A stretch of DNA of 64,000 nt from Termitidicoccus mucosus. GTDB lineage: Bacteria; Verrucomicrobiota; Verrucomicrobiia; Opitutales; Opitutaceae. The notes under the pieces are model-generated. The model was not told the DNA's origin. It was given only the letters and a program-made list of their open reading frames with translations, and searched no databases. Location of the stretch: positions 6,882,501 to 6,946,500 of the forward strand of contig NZ_CP109796.1 of assembly GCF_038725785.1 (NCBI RefSeq). The letters are read 5' to 3'. Below are positions 1-12,000 of this stretch, piece by piece; the first letter of the stretch is position 1; every line of letters begins with the position of its first letter. A program made the translations under genes and the position numbers.

Positions 1-3000
1 GTGTTGCCGAGCGCGCCGGTGGCGCCGGCGACGAGGGTGCCGCCGGTCACGAAGGTGGTGCCGGTGTAGGCGTTGCCGCCGTTGTTGAGCCAGATGGCGC
101 CGGTGGCGGTGATTTGCAGGTTGCCGGAGCCGGTGACCTTGGCGTGCAACTCGTGGCCGCCGGGGGCGGTGCCGCTGGCGATGGCGCCGAGGAACGCGGT
201 TTCGTGGTCGAGCACGGTCGTGCGGCCCGCGAGCAGGTCGAGCGCGGTGAGCGTGTAGGTGAGGCTCAGGCCGGTGTTGCCGGCGGCGGCGCCGAAGTCG
301 TAGGTGCCGCTGGCGGTGACGGTGCCGGATTGCGTGATGTTGCTTTGCGTGGCGTTGCTGATTTCCGCGCCGTTTTGGTCAACGAGGTAACTGCCGGTGA
401 CGAGGGTCTTGCTGCCGGCGGCGAGGGTGTCGCTGGCAATGAGCTGGAGGTTCAGGCCCTCGTCCTGCTGGAGGATGAGGAGGCCGCTGTTGCCGGTGAA
501 GCTGCCCGTGTCGATGCGGATGACGGTGTCGCCGACGTCGAGGACGCCGGTGCTGACGATGCCGGCGGCCTGCGTGCCGCTGGCGCCGAGGGAGAACGTC
601 ATCGTGCCGCTGCCGAGGTCGAGGTTGCCGATGTGCTGGGTGCCGGCGCCGACGGTGGCGTGGCTGTCGTCGCCGAGGATGAGGGTGGCGCCGGCGAGGG
701 TGGCGGTGTTGTCGCCGGAGAGGTCGAGGGTGGCATGGCCGAGGACGAGGCCGCCGGCGAAGGCGGTGCCGGCGGAGGCGGCGAAGTCGAGCGCGTTGCC
801 CGCGAGGCCAACGGAGAGCGAGCCGGTGCCGCTGAGGGCGCCGGCGTAGTTCCACGGGCCGGTGGCGGCGATGTCGAGCGAGCCGTCGATGCGCGTGGCG
901 CCGGCGCCGAGGTTGTGCGTGCCGGTGACGCTGGCGGCGCCGGTGATGTCCCACGCGATGCCGGAATTGGTGCCGGTGAGGGCGACGGTGCCGCCGGTGA
1001 CGCGGGTGGTGCCGCTGCCGGTGGTGTTGTTGCCGAAGGCGCCGCCGACGGCGAGGTCGAGGGCGTCGTCGTTCTGGATGCCGGCGGAGCCGAGGCCGTC
1101 GAGATCGCCGAGTGTGACGGTGCCGGAAACGATGGCGGCGCTGCCGGTGAAGGCGTTGGACTGGCTGATGGCCAGGTTGCCGGCGGCGGTTTTGACGAAA
1201 GCACCGGTGCCGGCGAGGGTATTGGCGAGGATTTCGGCGGCGGTGTTCGCCATCGTGAGCAGGCCGTCGAGGCGGATGTCCGCGGCGCCGAGGTTCGCGG
1301 TGCCGCTGGCGCCGAGCGCGGTGTTTTGCGCGATGTTCCACGTGCCGCTGAAGGCGTTGTTCGTGGCGGTGAGGGCGACGCTGGAGGTGGCGACGAGGGC
1401 GACGGCGCCGTCGCCGGCGATGGTCTTGGAGAGCGTGCCGGTGGCGTTGGCGAGGGCGAGTTCGGCGCCGGCGGCGACGGTGGCGATGCCGGTGGCGCCG
1501 ATGGCCTGCGTGTGGTGAAGCACGGTCGTGCCGGTGACGCCGACATTGGCGGCGAAGGTCGCGTTGGCGCTGGTGATGTCAACCGCGCCGCCGAGGCCAA
1601 GGCTGCCGGTGCTCAGGCCCTGGAGACCACCGGCGATGGCGCCGCCGCCGATGGTCTGGGTGTTGCCCGCGAGGTCGTAGGCGGCGGTGGAGGTGACGGT
1701 CAGGTGGCTTGTGCGGCCGAGGGCGTCGTCGGCGCCGGCGATGATCGTGCCGCCGGTGATCGTCGTCGTGCCGGTGTAGCGGTTGGAGGCGTTGAGCGTG
1801 ATGCTTTGCGTGGCGTCGAGCTCAAGGTGGCCGGAGCCGCTGATGACGGCATGGAATTCGTCGCCGGCGTAGGGCGCGGTGGTGTCGCTGGCGAGCAGGA
1901 GGGTGCGGCCCGCGAGGATGTCCACGGCCACGAGGCCGTAGCTGGCGTAGAGGCCGTGGTTGCCGGCGCTGTCGCTGGCGGACAGGCCGTAGCCGTAGGT
2001 GCCGGTGGCCACTTGCGTGCCGGCCTGGACGATGGCGGCGGTTTGCGTGGCGGTGACGAGCGCGCCGGTGTTCAGGTCAACGAGCGCGATGTTGTTGGGC
2101 GCGCCGATGGTGGTCGCGGAGCTGGCGAGCCGGGTGAGCGCGCCTTCGTCCTGCTGGAGGAGCGGGGTTTGCGGGACGGTGTGGGTCGTCGTGCCGGTGG
2201 GGATGCGCACGCCGACCGTGCCGCTGACGAGGCGGATCGTGCCGGTCGCGGCGATGAAGTCGGGCGAAACGATGTCGGCGGGGATGTTGGCATCGAAGTC
2301 CACGCGACCACCGTCGATGACGAGGCCCGCGAGGGTGTGCGTGCCGGTGGCGACCGTCGTGTGGTTGCCGGTGGAGGTGACAAGCGTGGCGGCGGCGAGG
2401 TCGCCGTTTGCGAGCGTGTAGGCGAGGTTGGAGAGCTTCGCGGTGCCGGTAAAGAGGCCGGACTGGAAGACTGACGGGCCGAAGGCGAAGGTGTTGCTGG
2501 TCGCGGTCAGGTCAACAGCGAGCAGGCCCGCGCCGTTGAGCGTGTTGGTGAAGGTGTGGGCGGCCACGTTGTTGAACGTCGCCGTGAGAACCGCGCCGCC
2601 GGCGACATCCACGAGGCCCGCGCCGAGCGCGGCGGTGTGGGTGACGCGGAGCTCGCCGCCCTGCACGCTGGTGCTGCCGGTGTAGCTGTTGCTCGCGCTG
2701 AGGACGAGGAGGCCGCTGTTGCCGGCGGTCACGGTCAGCGAGGCGCCGTCCCACGCGATGACGTTCGCGCCGGCGGCGTGCGGCGTGGTGTCGCCGAGGG
2801 TGACGTCAACGTTGAAGCTCTCGTTCGCGCCGAGGGTGAAGTTGCCGTGGCTCGCCGTCGTGCCGCTGAACCAGGCGAGTTGCGAGCCGAGCACGTAATC
2901 CGTTCCGCCGGTGATGAACGCGCCGAAGTTGAGGAAGTCCCTCGCGCTGGTGCCGCCGGTGACGCTGACGGTGGCGAAGTCGCCGCTGATGGTGTTGGTG

Positions 3001-6000
3001 TGGATGAGGATTTGCGCGGCGCTGGCGAGCGCCGACGCGCTGCCGCCGTTGACGAACTGCGCCGTGCCGCTGGCGTTCACCGTCAGCGTGCCGGCGTTGG
3101 TCAAGTCCGCCGCCGTCGCCGTGACGAACGCGCCGCGCGAGCCGAGCGTGCCGTCGAGCGTCAACGCCAGCGCGGAGGCGGCGTTTTGGAAATACGTGCC
3201 GGTGGCGACGATGCGGCCGCTCTCGCTGACCGTCAGCGCGCCCGTGCCGCTGCCGCCGACGGTGAAGTTACCGTTCGCGCTCCACAACGCCGTGCCGCTG
3301 ACGGTGGCTCTGCCGAAGCCGGTGGTGTCGGTATAGCCCAAATAGACCGCGCCGCTGCTGATGCTGCCGCTCTCGGTCAGCGTCAGCGCGCCAGTGCCGT
3401 ATTCGCCGACATAAAAGTCGCCGGCGTTCCATGCCGCACGGCCGGAAACAGTGCCGGTGCCGAGGCCGGGGCCGTCATAGCCAAAGGCCACTTTGCCGCT
3501 GCTGATGGTGGCGCTGTCGGTGAGCGTGAGGTGGCCGGTGCCGGAGTCCGCCACCCAAAATTCCTGGTCGGGGGCGGAAATCCAGACCGCCGTGCCGCTG
3601 ACCGTGACCTCGCCGTAACCGCGCGCACCAACATAAACCATCCCGCTGCTCAGGGTGGCGCTGTCGGCAAGGGTGAGATAACCGGTGCCGTAATCGCCGA
3701 CGATAACCGTTTGGTTGCCGATATTCCAAGTGACGCCGCCACCCACGGTGCCGGTGCCGGCACCGCCGATGTTTTCGCCCAAATAAAGATTGCCGCTGTT
3801 GATGACCGCGCCGCCGGTGGCGGTGAACACGCCGGTGCCGGAATTGCCGATAATGAAGTCGTCATCGTTGGTGCTCCAGAACGCCGAGCCGCTGACGGTG
3901 CCAATACCGACGCCGGTCGTGCCGTTGCCAAAATAAACATAACCGCTGCTGATGCTGCCGCTGTCGGTGAGCGACAGCGCGCCGGTAGTGGTGTCGCCGA
4001 CGATGAAATCATTGCGATCGTTGTTAATGTAACCGCTGCCGGTGATTTGCAGTGTGCCGCCGTTCACGATGACCTCGCTCTCGCTGTTAATGCTGCCGGT
4101 GCCGGTGACGTTCAAGATGCCGCCGTGGACGGCGGTCGTGCCGGTGTAGCTGTTGCTCGCGCTGAGGGTGAGCAGGCCCCGGTTCGAGCCGGTGAGGGTG
4201 AGCGATTTGCCGTCCCACGCGGGGGCGAAGGAGCCGGAGGCGTGCGCGGCGGCGGTGGAGAGGGAAACGTCCACCTCGAAATTCTCCCCCGCCGCGAGGG
4301 TGAAGTTGCCGTGGCTGGTCCGGGTGCCGGTGAGCCACGTGAGGTTGTAGCCGATCTCGTAGTCCGCGCCGTTGTTCACCTTTTCCCCGCTGATCGTCAG
4401 GTAGTCGAGGGTGCTGGCGGCGCCGCCGAGGCTGACCGTGGCGAAGTCGCCCGCGATGGTGCCCGTGGTGTGGATGACGAGCTGGTTCGCGCCGTCGAGC
4501 TGGCTGGCTTTCAGGCCGCCGACGGTGCCGGTGTAGCCGAGGACGTTGAGGGTGGTGTTGTCGAGCACGGCGGCGGCGGCGGTGACGAACGCGCCGCGCG
4601 TGCCGCCGATGGAGATGCCCAACCCGGAGACGCCGTTCTGGAAATACGTGCCGCCCACGCTGACGCTGCCGCTGTCCGCGATGGAGAGCCAGCCGGTGCC
4701 GCCGACGCCGAGGGTGAAGTCGCCCGCCGCCTGAAACAGCGCCGTGCCGCTGACGGTGACGCTGCCGACGCCGGCGCTGCCGTAGCCAAGGAACACATAG
4801 CCGCTGGCGATGCTGCCGCTGTTGGTGAGCGTCAACGCGCCGCTGCCGGTGTCGCCGATGGTGAAGTCGCTGCCGTTCGTGTTCCAGAACGCCGTGTCGC
4901 CGACGAACACCGTGCCGCTGGCGGTGTCCTCGCTCGCGCCGAGCGCGGCGTAACCGCTGCTGATCAGGCCGCTGCCGGTGAGCGTCAACGCGCCCGCGCC
5001 GTGTTCGCCGACGCGGAAGTCGTTGTTATCGCTGTCCCACACCGCCGAGCCGCTGATGCTGATCGTGCCGCTCGCGTCCGCCTGGTCGCCGATGGAAACC
5101 TGGCCGCTGAGAATGCTGCCGCTTTGCGTGAGCGTGACCACACCCGTGCCGTCTTTCTCACCCACGCGGAAATCGCTGGAGTTGTTATTATACCACGCCG
5201 AGCCGCTGACGCTGATGGTGCCGCTCGCGCCGTTCAAGTAACCGAGATGCACCACACCGCTGACGGCGCTGCCGCTGCCAAGCAGCGCGACCACGCCCGC
5301 GCCGCCATTGTGGCCGATGAAAATTTCGTCGTTGTTGGTCGTGTTCAGGAAGCCCGTGCCGCTGATGCTGACGGTGCCGCTCGCGCCGGTTTGGTTGCCG
5401 ATGTAACTGTAATCGGTGGTTTCGACCACGCCGCTGATGTTCAACACGCCCGTGCCGGCGTCGCCGACCGTCAAGCCGTCCGCGCCGATGCCCCAGAAGC
5501 CGCTGACGCTGACGGTGCCGCCATCAATGACGCCCGCTGCGTTGCTGCCCGTCCAGCCGGTGACGGCGAGCACGCCGCCGTTGACGGTGGTCGTGCCGGT
5601 GAAATTATTGCTGCCGCTGAGGATGAGGGTGCCGCTGTTCGCGGCGGTGAGAGTGAGCGACGCGCCGTCCCACGCGCTGCCGCTGGCGTTGGCGGTGCCG
5701 AGGTCGGCGGTGGTGTTGCTGAGGGCCACGTCCACGTTGAAGCTCTCGCCGCTGTTCAAGGTGAAGTTGCCGTGGCTCGCCGTCGTGCCGCTGAACCACG
5801 CCAACTGCGAGCCGAGCACGTAATCCGTCCCGCCGGTGATGAACGCGCCGAAGTTCAGGAAGTCCTTCGCGCTCGTGCCGCCGCTGACGCTGACGGTGGC
5901 GAAGTCGCCGGTGATGCCGTTGGTGGTGTGGATTAAAGTTTGCGCGTTGCTCGCGAGCGCCGATGCGCTGCCGCCGTTGACGAACGCCGCCGTGCCGCCG

Positions 6001-9000
6001 GCGTTCACCGTCATCGTGCCGCTGAGTTGCGCCGTGCTGGCGGTGATGAACGCGCCGCGATAGCCGAGGGTGTCGGTCAAGGTCAGCGTCAGCGTGCTGG
6101 GCGCGTTTTGGAAATACGTGCCGATGACGGCCAGCGAACCGGTGTCGGCAACCGTCAACGCGCCTTGGTTGCCGTTGAAGAAATCACCATTCGCCCGCCA
6201 CAACGCCGTGCCGCTGACCGTCGCCACGCCGTAGCCGGAAGGAGAACCGTCACCCAGATAAACCGTCTGGCTGTTGATGCTGCCGCTCTGGGTCAGCACC
6301 AAGGCACCGGTGCCGGACACACCGATTTCAAAAGAACTGCTGTCATTCCAGAAAGCCGAGCCACTGACCGTCACCGCGCCGACGCCGGAGAAGCCGGAAC
6401 CGATAATAATATAACTGCTGTTGATGCTGCCGTTGTCAGTGAGCACCAGCGTGCCGGTGCCGAAATTGCCAACTAAAAAGTCACCGCTCGTCCAGGACGC
6501 CGATCCGCTGATCGTGCCGCTGCCGACACTGCTGTCGCTGTAGCCAAAGTAAACAGCATCGCTGCTGATGCTGCCGCTCTCGGTCAGCGTCAGCGTGCCG
6601 GTGCCGCTGTCGCCGACGTAGAATTCATTGTCGTTGGTATTCCAAAACGCCGAGCCGCCGATGGTGCCAGTGCCAACGCCGGTCGTGTCGTCGCCGATCT
6701 CCACCCAATAGCTGCTAATCGCAGCACTGCCGGTGAGGATCAGCGCACCCGTGCCCGCACCGCCGACATAGAAGCCAGCGAAGGAACGGGTGGCATCCCA
6801 AACCGCCGCGCCGCTGACGGTGCCGGCGCCGGTCGCGCCGACTTCTTTGCCAAAATAAACCGCGCTGCTGCCGATACTGCCGCTGTCGGTGAGCGACAGC
6901 GTGCCGCTGGCGGTGCCGCCGATGATGAATTCGCTGCCATTGCCGCCCACATCGCTGTTCACGTAACCGCTGCCGGTGACTTGCAACGCGCCGCCGTTTA
7001 CGATGACGTTCTCCTCGCTGTTGATGCTGCCGGTGCCGGTGACCAGCAGCAAGCCGTCGCTGACGGTCGTCGTGCCGGTGTAATTGTTCGACGCGGTGAG
7101 CAACAGCGTGCCGCTGCCGGCTTTGTAGAGTGATTTGCCATCCCAACCGTTGACGTAGGTGGAGGAACCGGCGAGGCCCATGGTGTCGCTGAGGCTGACG
7201 TTGGCGTTGAACGTGCCGCTGGTGACGGTGAAGGTGCCGCTGCCGTGGTTGGTGTCGCCGAACCAGCTCAGGTCAACGCCCGCGACATACGCGCTGCCGC
7301 TGGTGGTCTTGTAAACGCCGCCATACAAATAATCGGGCAGGTTCGCGCCGCCGTTGACGATGGTCGCCGTGGTGAACAAGCCGCCGATGGTGCCGCTGGT
7401 CGTGCTGATCAAAAGCTGATGGCCGCTGCCCAGCACGCTCGCGGCGTCGGCGAAGTTGGAGCCGGTGGCAAAGTTTTCAACGATGATGGTGCCGCTGACC
7501 GTCGCCGACGACGCGATGACGAAGGCGTCGTTCACGCCGCGTGACGACGCGCTGACGGTCAGCGTGCTGTTCGCGTTTTGCGAATACGTGCCGCCGACGG
7601 TGACGAGGCCGCTGCCGCTGATGGTGAGGTTGCCGGTGCCTCTGTTGCCGATGTAGCCGACGTAAAAGTCACCGCTGGAATTCCAGAGCGCTGCGCCGCT
7701 GATGGTGACACTGCCAAAGCCGGTCGTGTCATTGCCAAGATAAACATCACCGCTGCTGATGCTGCCGCTGGCGGTCAGCGCCAGAGCAGCGGTGCCGGCC
7801 TGGCCAATGGTGAAGGCACCGCTGTTCGCATTCCAGAACGCCGAGCCGCTGACCGTGCCGGTGCCAAAGCCGGTCGCGTCATAACCGAAGTTCACTGAGC
7901 CATTGCTGCGGATGCCGCCGCTGTCCGTCAGCGTCAGCACACCGGTGCCGGCGACACCGATGTAGAATTCGTCGCCAGCCAGCAACGCCGTGCCGCTGAC
8001 GGCGGCGCTGCCGACGCCGGTGTCGGCGTTGCCCAAACTAACCATATTGCCGCGGATGCTGCCGCTGTTGGTGAGCAACAGCGCCCCCGTGCCACTGTCC
8101 CCGACAAACAGGCTGTCTGCCAAATTGAGCCAGCCGCCGCCGGTGACGGCGACCGTGCCGCTGCCGGTGGCTTGGTTGCCGATGCCCAGATTGTTTCCGG
8201 CATGAACCGTGCCGGTGACGGTCAGCGCACCGGCGGTGGTGTCGCCGATCACGAAGCTGTAGGAATTGGTGGCTGGGTCGTAACCAGTCGCCGACCAGTA
8301 GCCGCTGACGGTGGCGGTGCCGCCGTCAATCAGCGCCACGTCGCTGTCGGTGATGGCACCGGTCACGCTTAGCGAGCCGGCGAGGACGCTGGTCGTGCCG
8401 GTGTAGCTGTTCGACGCGCTCAGTATCAGCGTGCCGCTGCCGGCTTTGTAGAGTGATTTGCCATCCCAACCGTTCACGTAGTTCGTCGCGCCGGCGAGAC
8501 CTATGGTGTCGCTGAGGCTGACGTTGACGTTGAACGACGTGCCGCTGGCGACGGTGAAGGTGCCGCTGCCGTGGTTCGTGTCGCCGAACCAGCTCAGATC
8601 AACACCGGCGACGTAGGCGCTGCCGCTGGTGGTCTTGTAGACGCCGCCGTAGAGGTAATCGGGCAGGTTGGCGCCGCCGTTGACGATGGTCGCGCTGGTG
8701 AACAGGCCGCTGATGGTGCCGCTGGTCGTGCTGATTAAGAGTTGGTGGCCGCTGCTCAACACCGCCGCCGCGTCGGCAAAGTTGGAGCCAGTGGCAAAGT
8801 CCTCAACGATGATGGTGCCGCTGACGGTTGCGCTGCTGGCGATGACGAAGGCGTCGTTCAACCCGCGTGCGCTGGCGCTGACGGTCAGCGTCGAGTATTG
8901 GTTTTGCGAGTAAGTGCCGCCCGCCGTCACCAAGCCGCTGCCGGTGATGGTGAGCGCGCCGGTGCCGCTTTCGTTGCCGACACTGAGATTGCCCGCCGCG

Positions 9001-12000
9001 GTCATCAAACCGCTGCCGCTGATCGCGACCTCACCGTAGCCGCTGCCGTAGCCGACCGCGCCGCCGATGGAAATGACGCCCAGGGATTGCGCCGTGCCGC
9101 CGCTGACGGTGAGCCAGCCGGTGCCGCTGCTGCTGCCGATATACATTCCCCAGTCGGTGTTTTCGGTCGCCAGCAATAAACCGCCGCTCATGCCAACCGT
9201 GCCCGTCGCGGCGTAACCGACATACACCTCGTGGCCGCGCGCCGTGCCGCTGCTCATGCTCAGCGTGCCGGTGCCGCCGCCCCAGCCGACCGCAAAGGAA
9301 TTATCGCTGCCGTCCAGCAAACCGTTGCCACCGAGGGTGACCCCGCCGCTGCCGCCGTCGCCAATGTAAACACCGCCGCTGCCGTAGGGGTTGCTGCCGC
9401 TGACGGTGCCGCCGTTGATCACCAAAACGCCGGTGCCGCTGTTGCCGCCGCCGACATAAATGCCGACGCCGGCGAGATAGCCGCCGGCCACGCTGCCGCT
9501 GCCATACGCGCCGTCGCTGTAACCAAAGCTGACACTGTTTTGAGCGAGAACGGTGCCGCCGTTCACCAGCAGCACACCCGCGCCTTCGCGGCCAACATAA
9601 ATCAAACCATCCGCGCCGAGATAACCGCTGACGCTGACCGTGCCGCTGTCGGTCACGCCGTTACCGATGTAAACTTCCGCCGTGCTGCCCGTCCAGCCGG
9701 TGACAGCCAACACGCCGCCGTTGACCGTGGTCGTGCCGGTGTAGCTGTTGCTCGCGCTGAGGATGAGGGTGCCGGTGTTGGTGGCGGTCACCGTCAGCGA
9801 CTTGCCATCCCAGGTCGCTCCGCTGGCGTTGGCAGTGCCGAGGTCGGCGGTGGTGTCGCTGAGGGCCACGTCAACATTGAAGCTCTCGCCGCTGTTCAAG
9901 GTGAAATTGCCATGGCTCGCCGTCGTGTTGCTGAACCACGCCAGTTGCGAGCCGAGGACGTAGTCGGTGCCGCCGGTGATGAACGCGCCGAAGTTCAGGA
10001 AGTCGCGCTGACTCGTGCCGCCGGTGACGCTGACGGTGGCGAAGTCACCGCTGATGGTGTTGGTGTGGATGAGGATTTGCGCGCTGTTCGCCAGCGCCGA
10101 CGCGCTGCCGCCGTTGACGAACGCCGCCGTGCCGCTGGCGTTCACCGTCATCGTGCCGGCGCTGGTCAAGTCCGCCGCCGCCGCCGTGATGAACGCGCCG
10201 CGCGAGTTGAGCGTGCCGTCGAGGTTCAGCGTCAGCACGGACACGTCGTTTTGGAAATACGTGCCGCCGGCGACGATGCTGCCGCTGTTGCCGACCGTCA
10301 GCGCGGCGGTGCCGGCGCTGCCGTTGTGGAAATACCCGCCGACCGCGAGCAAGCCGCTGCCGCTGACCGTCATGTGGCCGTAGCCGCCGGCTTGGCTAAT
10401 GGAAGCTTCCGCCGCCGTCACCGTGCCGCCGGTCACGGTCAGGTAACCAGTGCCGGTGCCGCCGGTGGCAATCCCAATCTCACCGCCGACAGTGACCAAC
10501 CCGCCGCTGATGGTGCCTTCGGCGTGACCGTCACCGGTGGCCAAATTGAAATAGCCGGCGGTCCGCACGGTGCCACCGGCCACGGTCAAGTAGCCAGTGC
10601 CGGAATTGCCGATTTCCACGCTTGCATTCGTGTTCAGCAAACCGCCGCTGATGGTGCCGGTGCCGACGCCGGTGTAACCAAAATAAACATCGCCGCTGCT
10701 GATGCTGCCGCCGGCGGTGAGCAGCAGCGTGCCAGTGCCGCTGTTGCCCACATATAATTCGTTGCCAATGGCCCAGAACGCGGAGCCGCTGACGGAGACG
10801 CTACCGACGCCGGTGTCAGAATTGCCGATATAAACACTGCTGCTGCGGATGCTGCCGCTGTCGGTCAACAGCAGCGTGCCGCTGCCGCCCATGCCGACGT
10901 AGAAGTCGCTGGTGTTTTGCCAGTACGCCGAGCCGCTGATGCTGACCGCGCCGGTGGCGGTGGAGCCGGAGCCGATTTCAACCACGTCATACACGTAAAT
11001 GCTGCCGCTCTCCGTCAGCGTCACCGCGCCGGTGCCGCTGTCGCCGACCCTGAACGCGCTGCCCGCATACCAGTACGCCGAGCCGCTGACGTTGAGGGTG
11101 CCGCTGCCGGCGGTGCCGGTGCCGAGCCAAGTCACGTCGGTGCTGACGCTGCCGCTGTCGGTCAGGTTCAGCACGCCGGCGCCGCTGCCGCCGATGACAA
11201 AGGTGTTGCCCATGAGCGCGCTGTTGGTGGTGCTCCAGTAGCCGCTGCCGCTGACCGTCGCCGTGCCGCCGTCAATCAGCGTGCTGTTGTTGCCAATCAC
11301 ACCGGTGAGCAGCAATTCGCCGCCATAAACGAAGGTCGTGCCGGTGTAGCTGTTGCTCGCGCTGAGGATGAGGGTGCCGCTGTTGGTGCTCGTCACGGTC
11401 AGCGAGCGGCCATCCCATGCGATGACGTTCGCGCCGGCGGCGTGCGGCGTGGTGTCGCTGAGGGCCACGTCAACATTGAAGCTCTCGCCGCTGTTCAGGG
11501 TGAAGTTGCCGTGCGATTGGTTGGTGTTGCTGAACCACGCGAGTTGCGAGCCGAGCACATAGTCCGTGCCGCCGGTGATGAACGCGCCGAAGGTGAGGAA
11601 GTCGCGCTGGCTCGCGCCGCCGCTGACGGTCTTGGTGGCGAAGTCGCCGCTGATGGTCGAGGTGTGAATCAGGATTTGCGCCCCGTTCGCCAAGGCGGAC
11701 GCGGAGCCGCTGCCGTTGAACAGCGCGGTGCCGCTGGCGTTGACGGTCAGCGTGCCGTCGAGTTGCGCCGTGCTCGCCGTGACGAACGCGCCGCGATAGC
11801 CGAGCGTATCGGTCAGGGTCAGCGTCAGCGCGGAGACGGCGTTTTGGAAATATTCGCCGGTGGCGGTGACGCTGCCGCTCTCGCTGACCGTCAGCGCGCC
11901 CGTGCCGCTGTAACCGTTGTTAAAGTCGTAGTCAGCCAGCCAAAGCGCGGTGCCGCTGACGCTCGCGCTGCCGTTGCCGTCGGCTTGCTCGGCAAGCATC

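Noticed and set aside
379-1341. Arg/His/Pro-rich minus-strand frames (also 19471-20703, 22123-23040, 36415-37416, 52350-53495)
   Set aside because: These are out-of-phase readings of the same coding strand; their Arg-Arg-His repeats are the expected artefact of shifting a GGC-ACC-rich gene by one base.
114-2474. 786-codon plus-strand frame, and similar ones at 2556-5936, 9231-10757, 10917-14300, 14586-20120, 20448-24854, 24906-26528, 26721-29942, 30255-34013, 34035-35630, 35781-37355, 40311-43412, 43554-46118, 51893-54094 and 57407-60655
   Set aside because: In the left half they are codon-aligned mirrors of the minus-strand gene; those in the right half overlie the right-hand autotransporter. 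Their Ala/Gly/Arg/Asp/Glu composition has no recognisable domain, while the minus-strand reading shows signal peptide, repeats and barrel.
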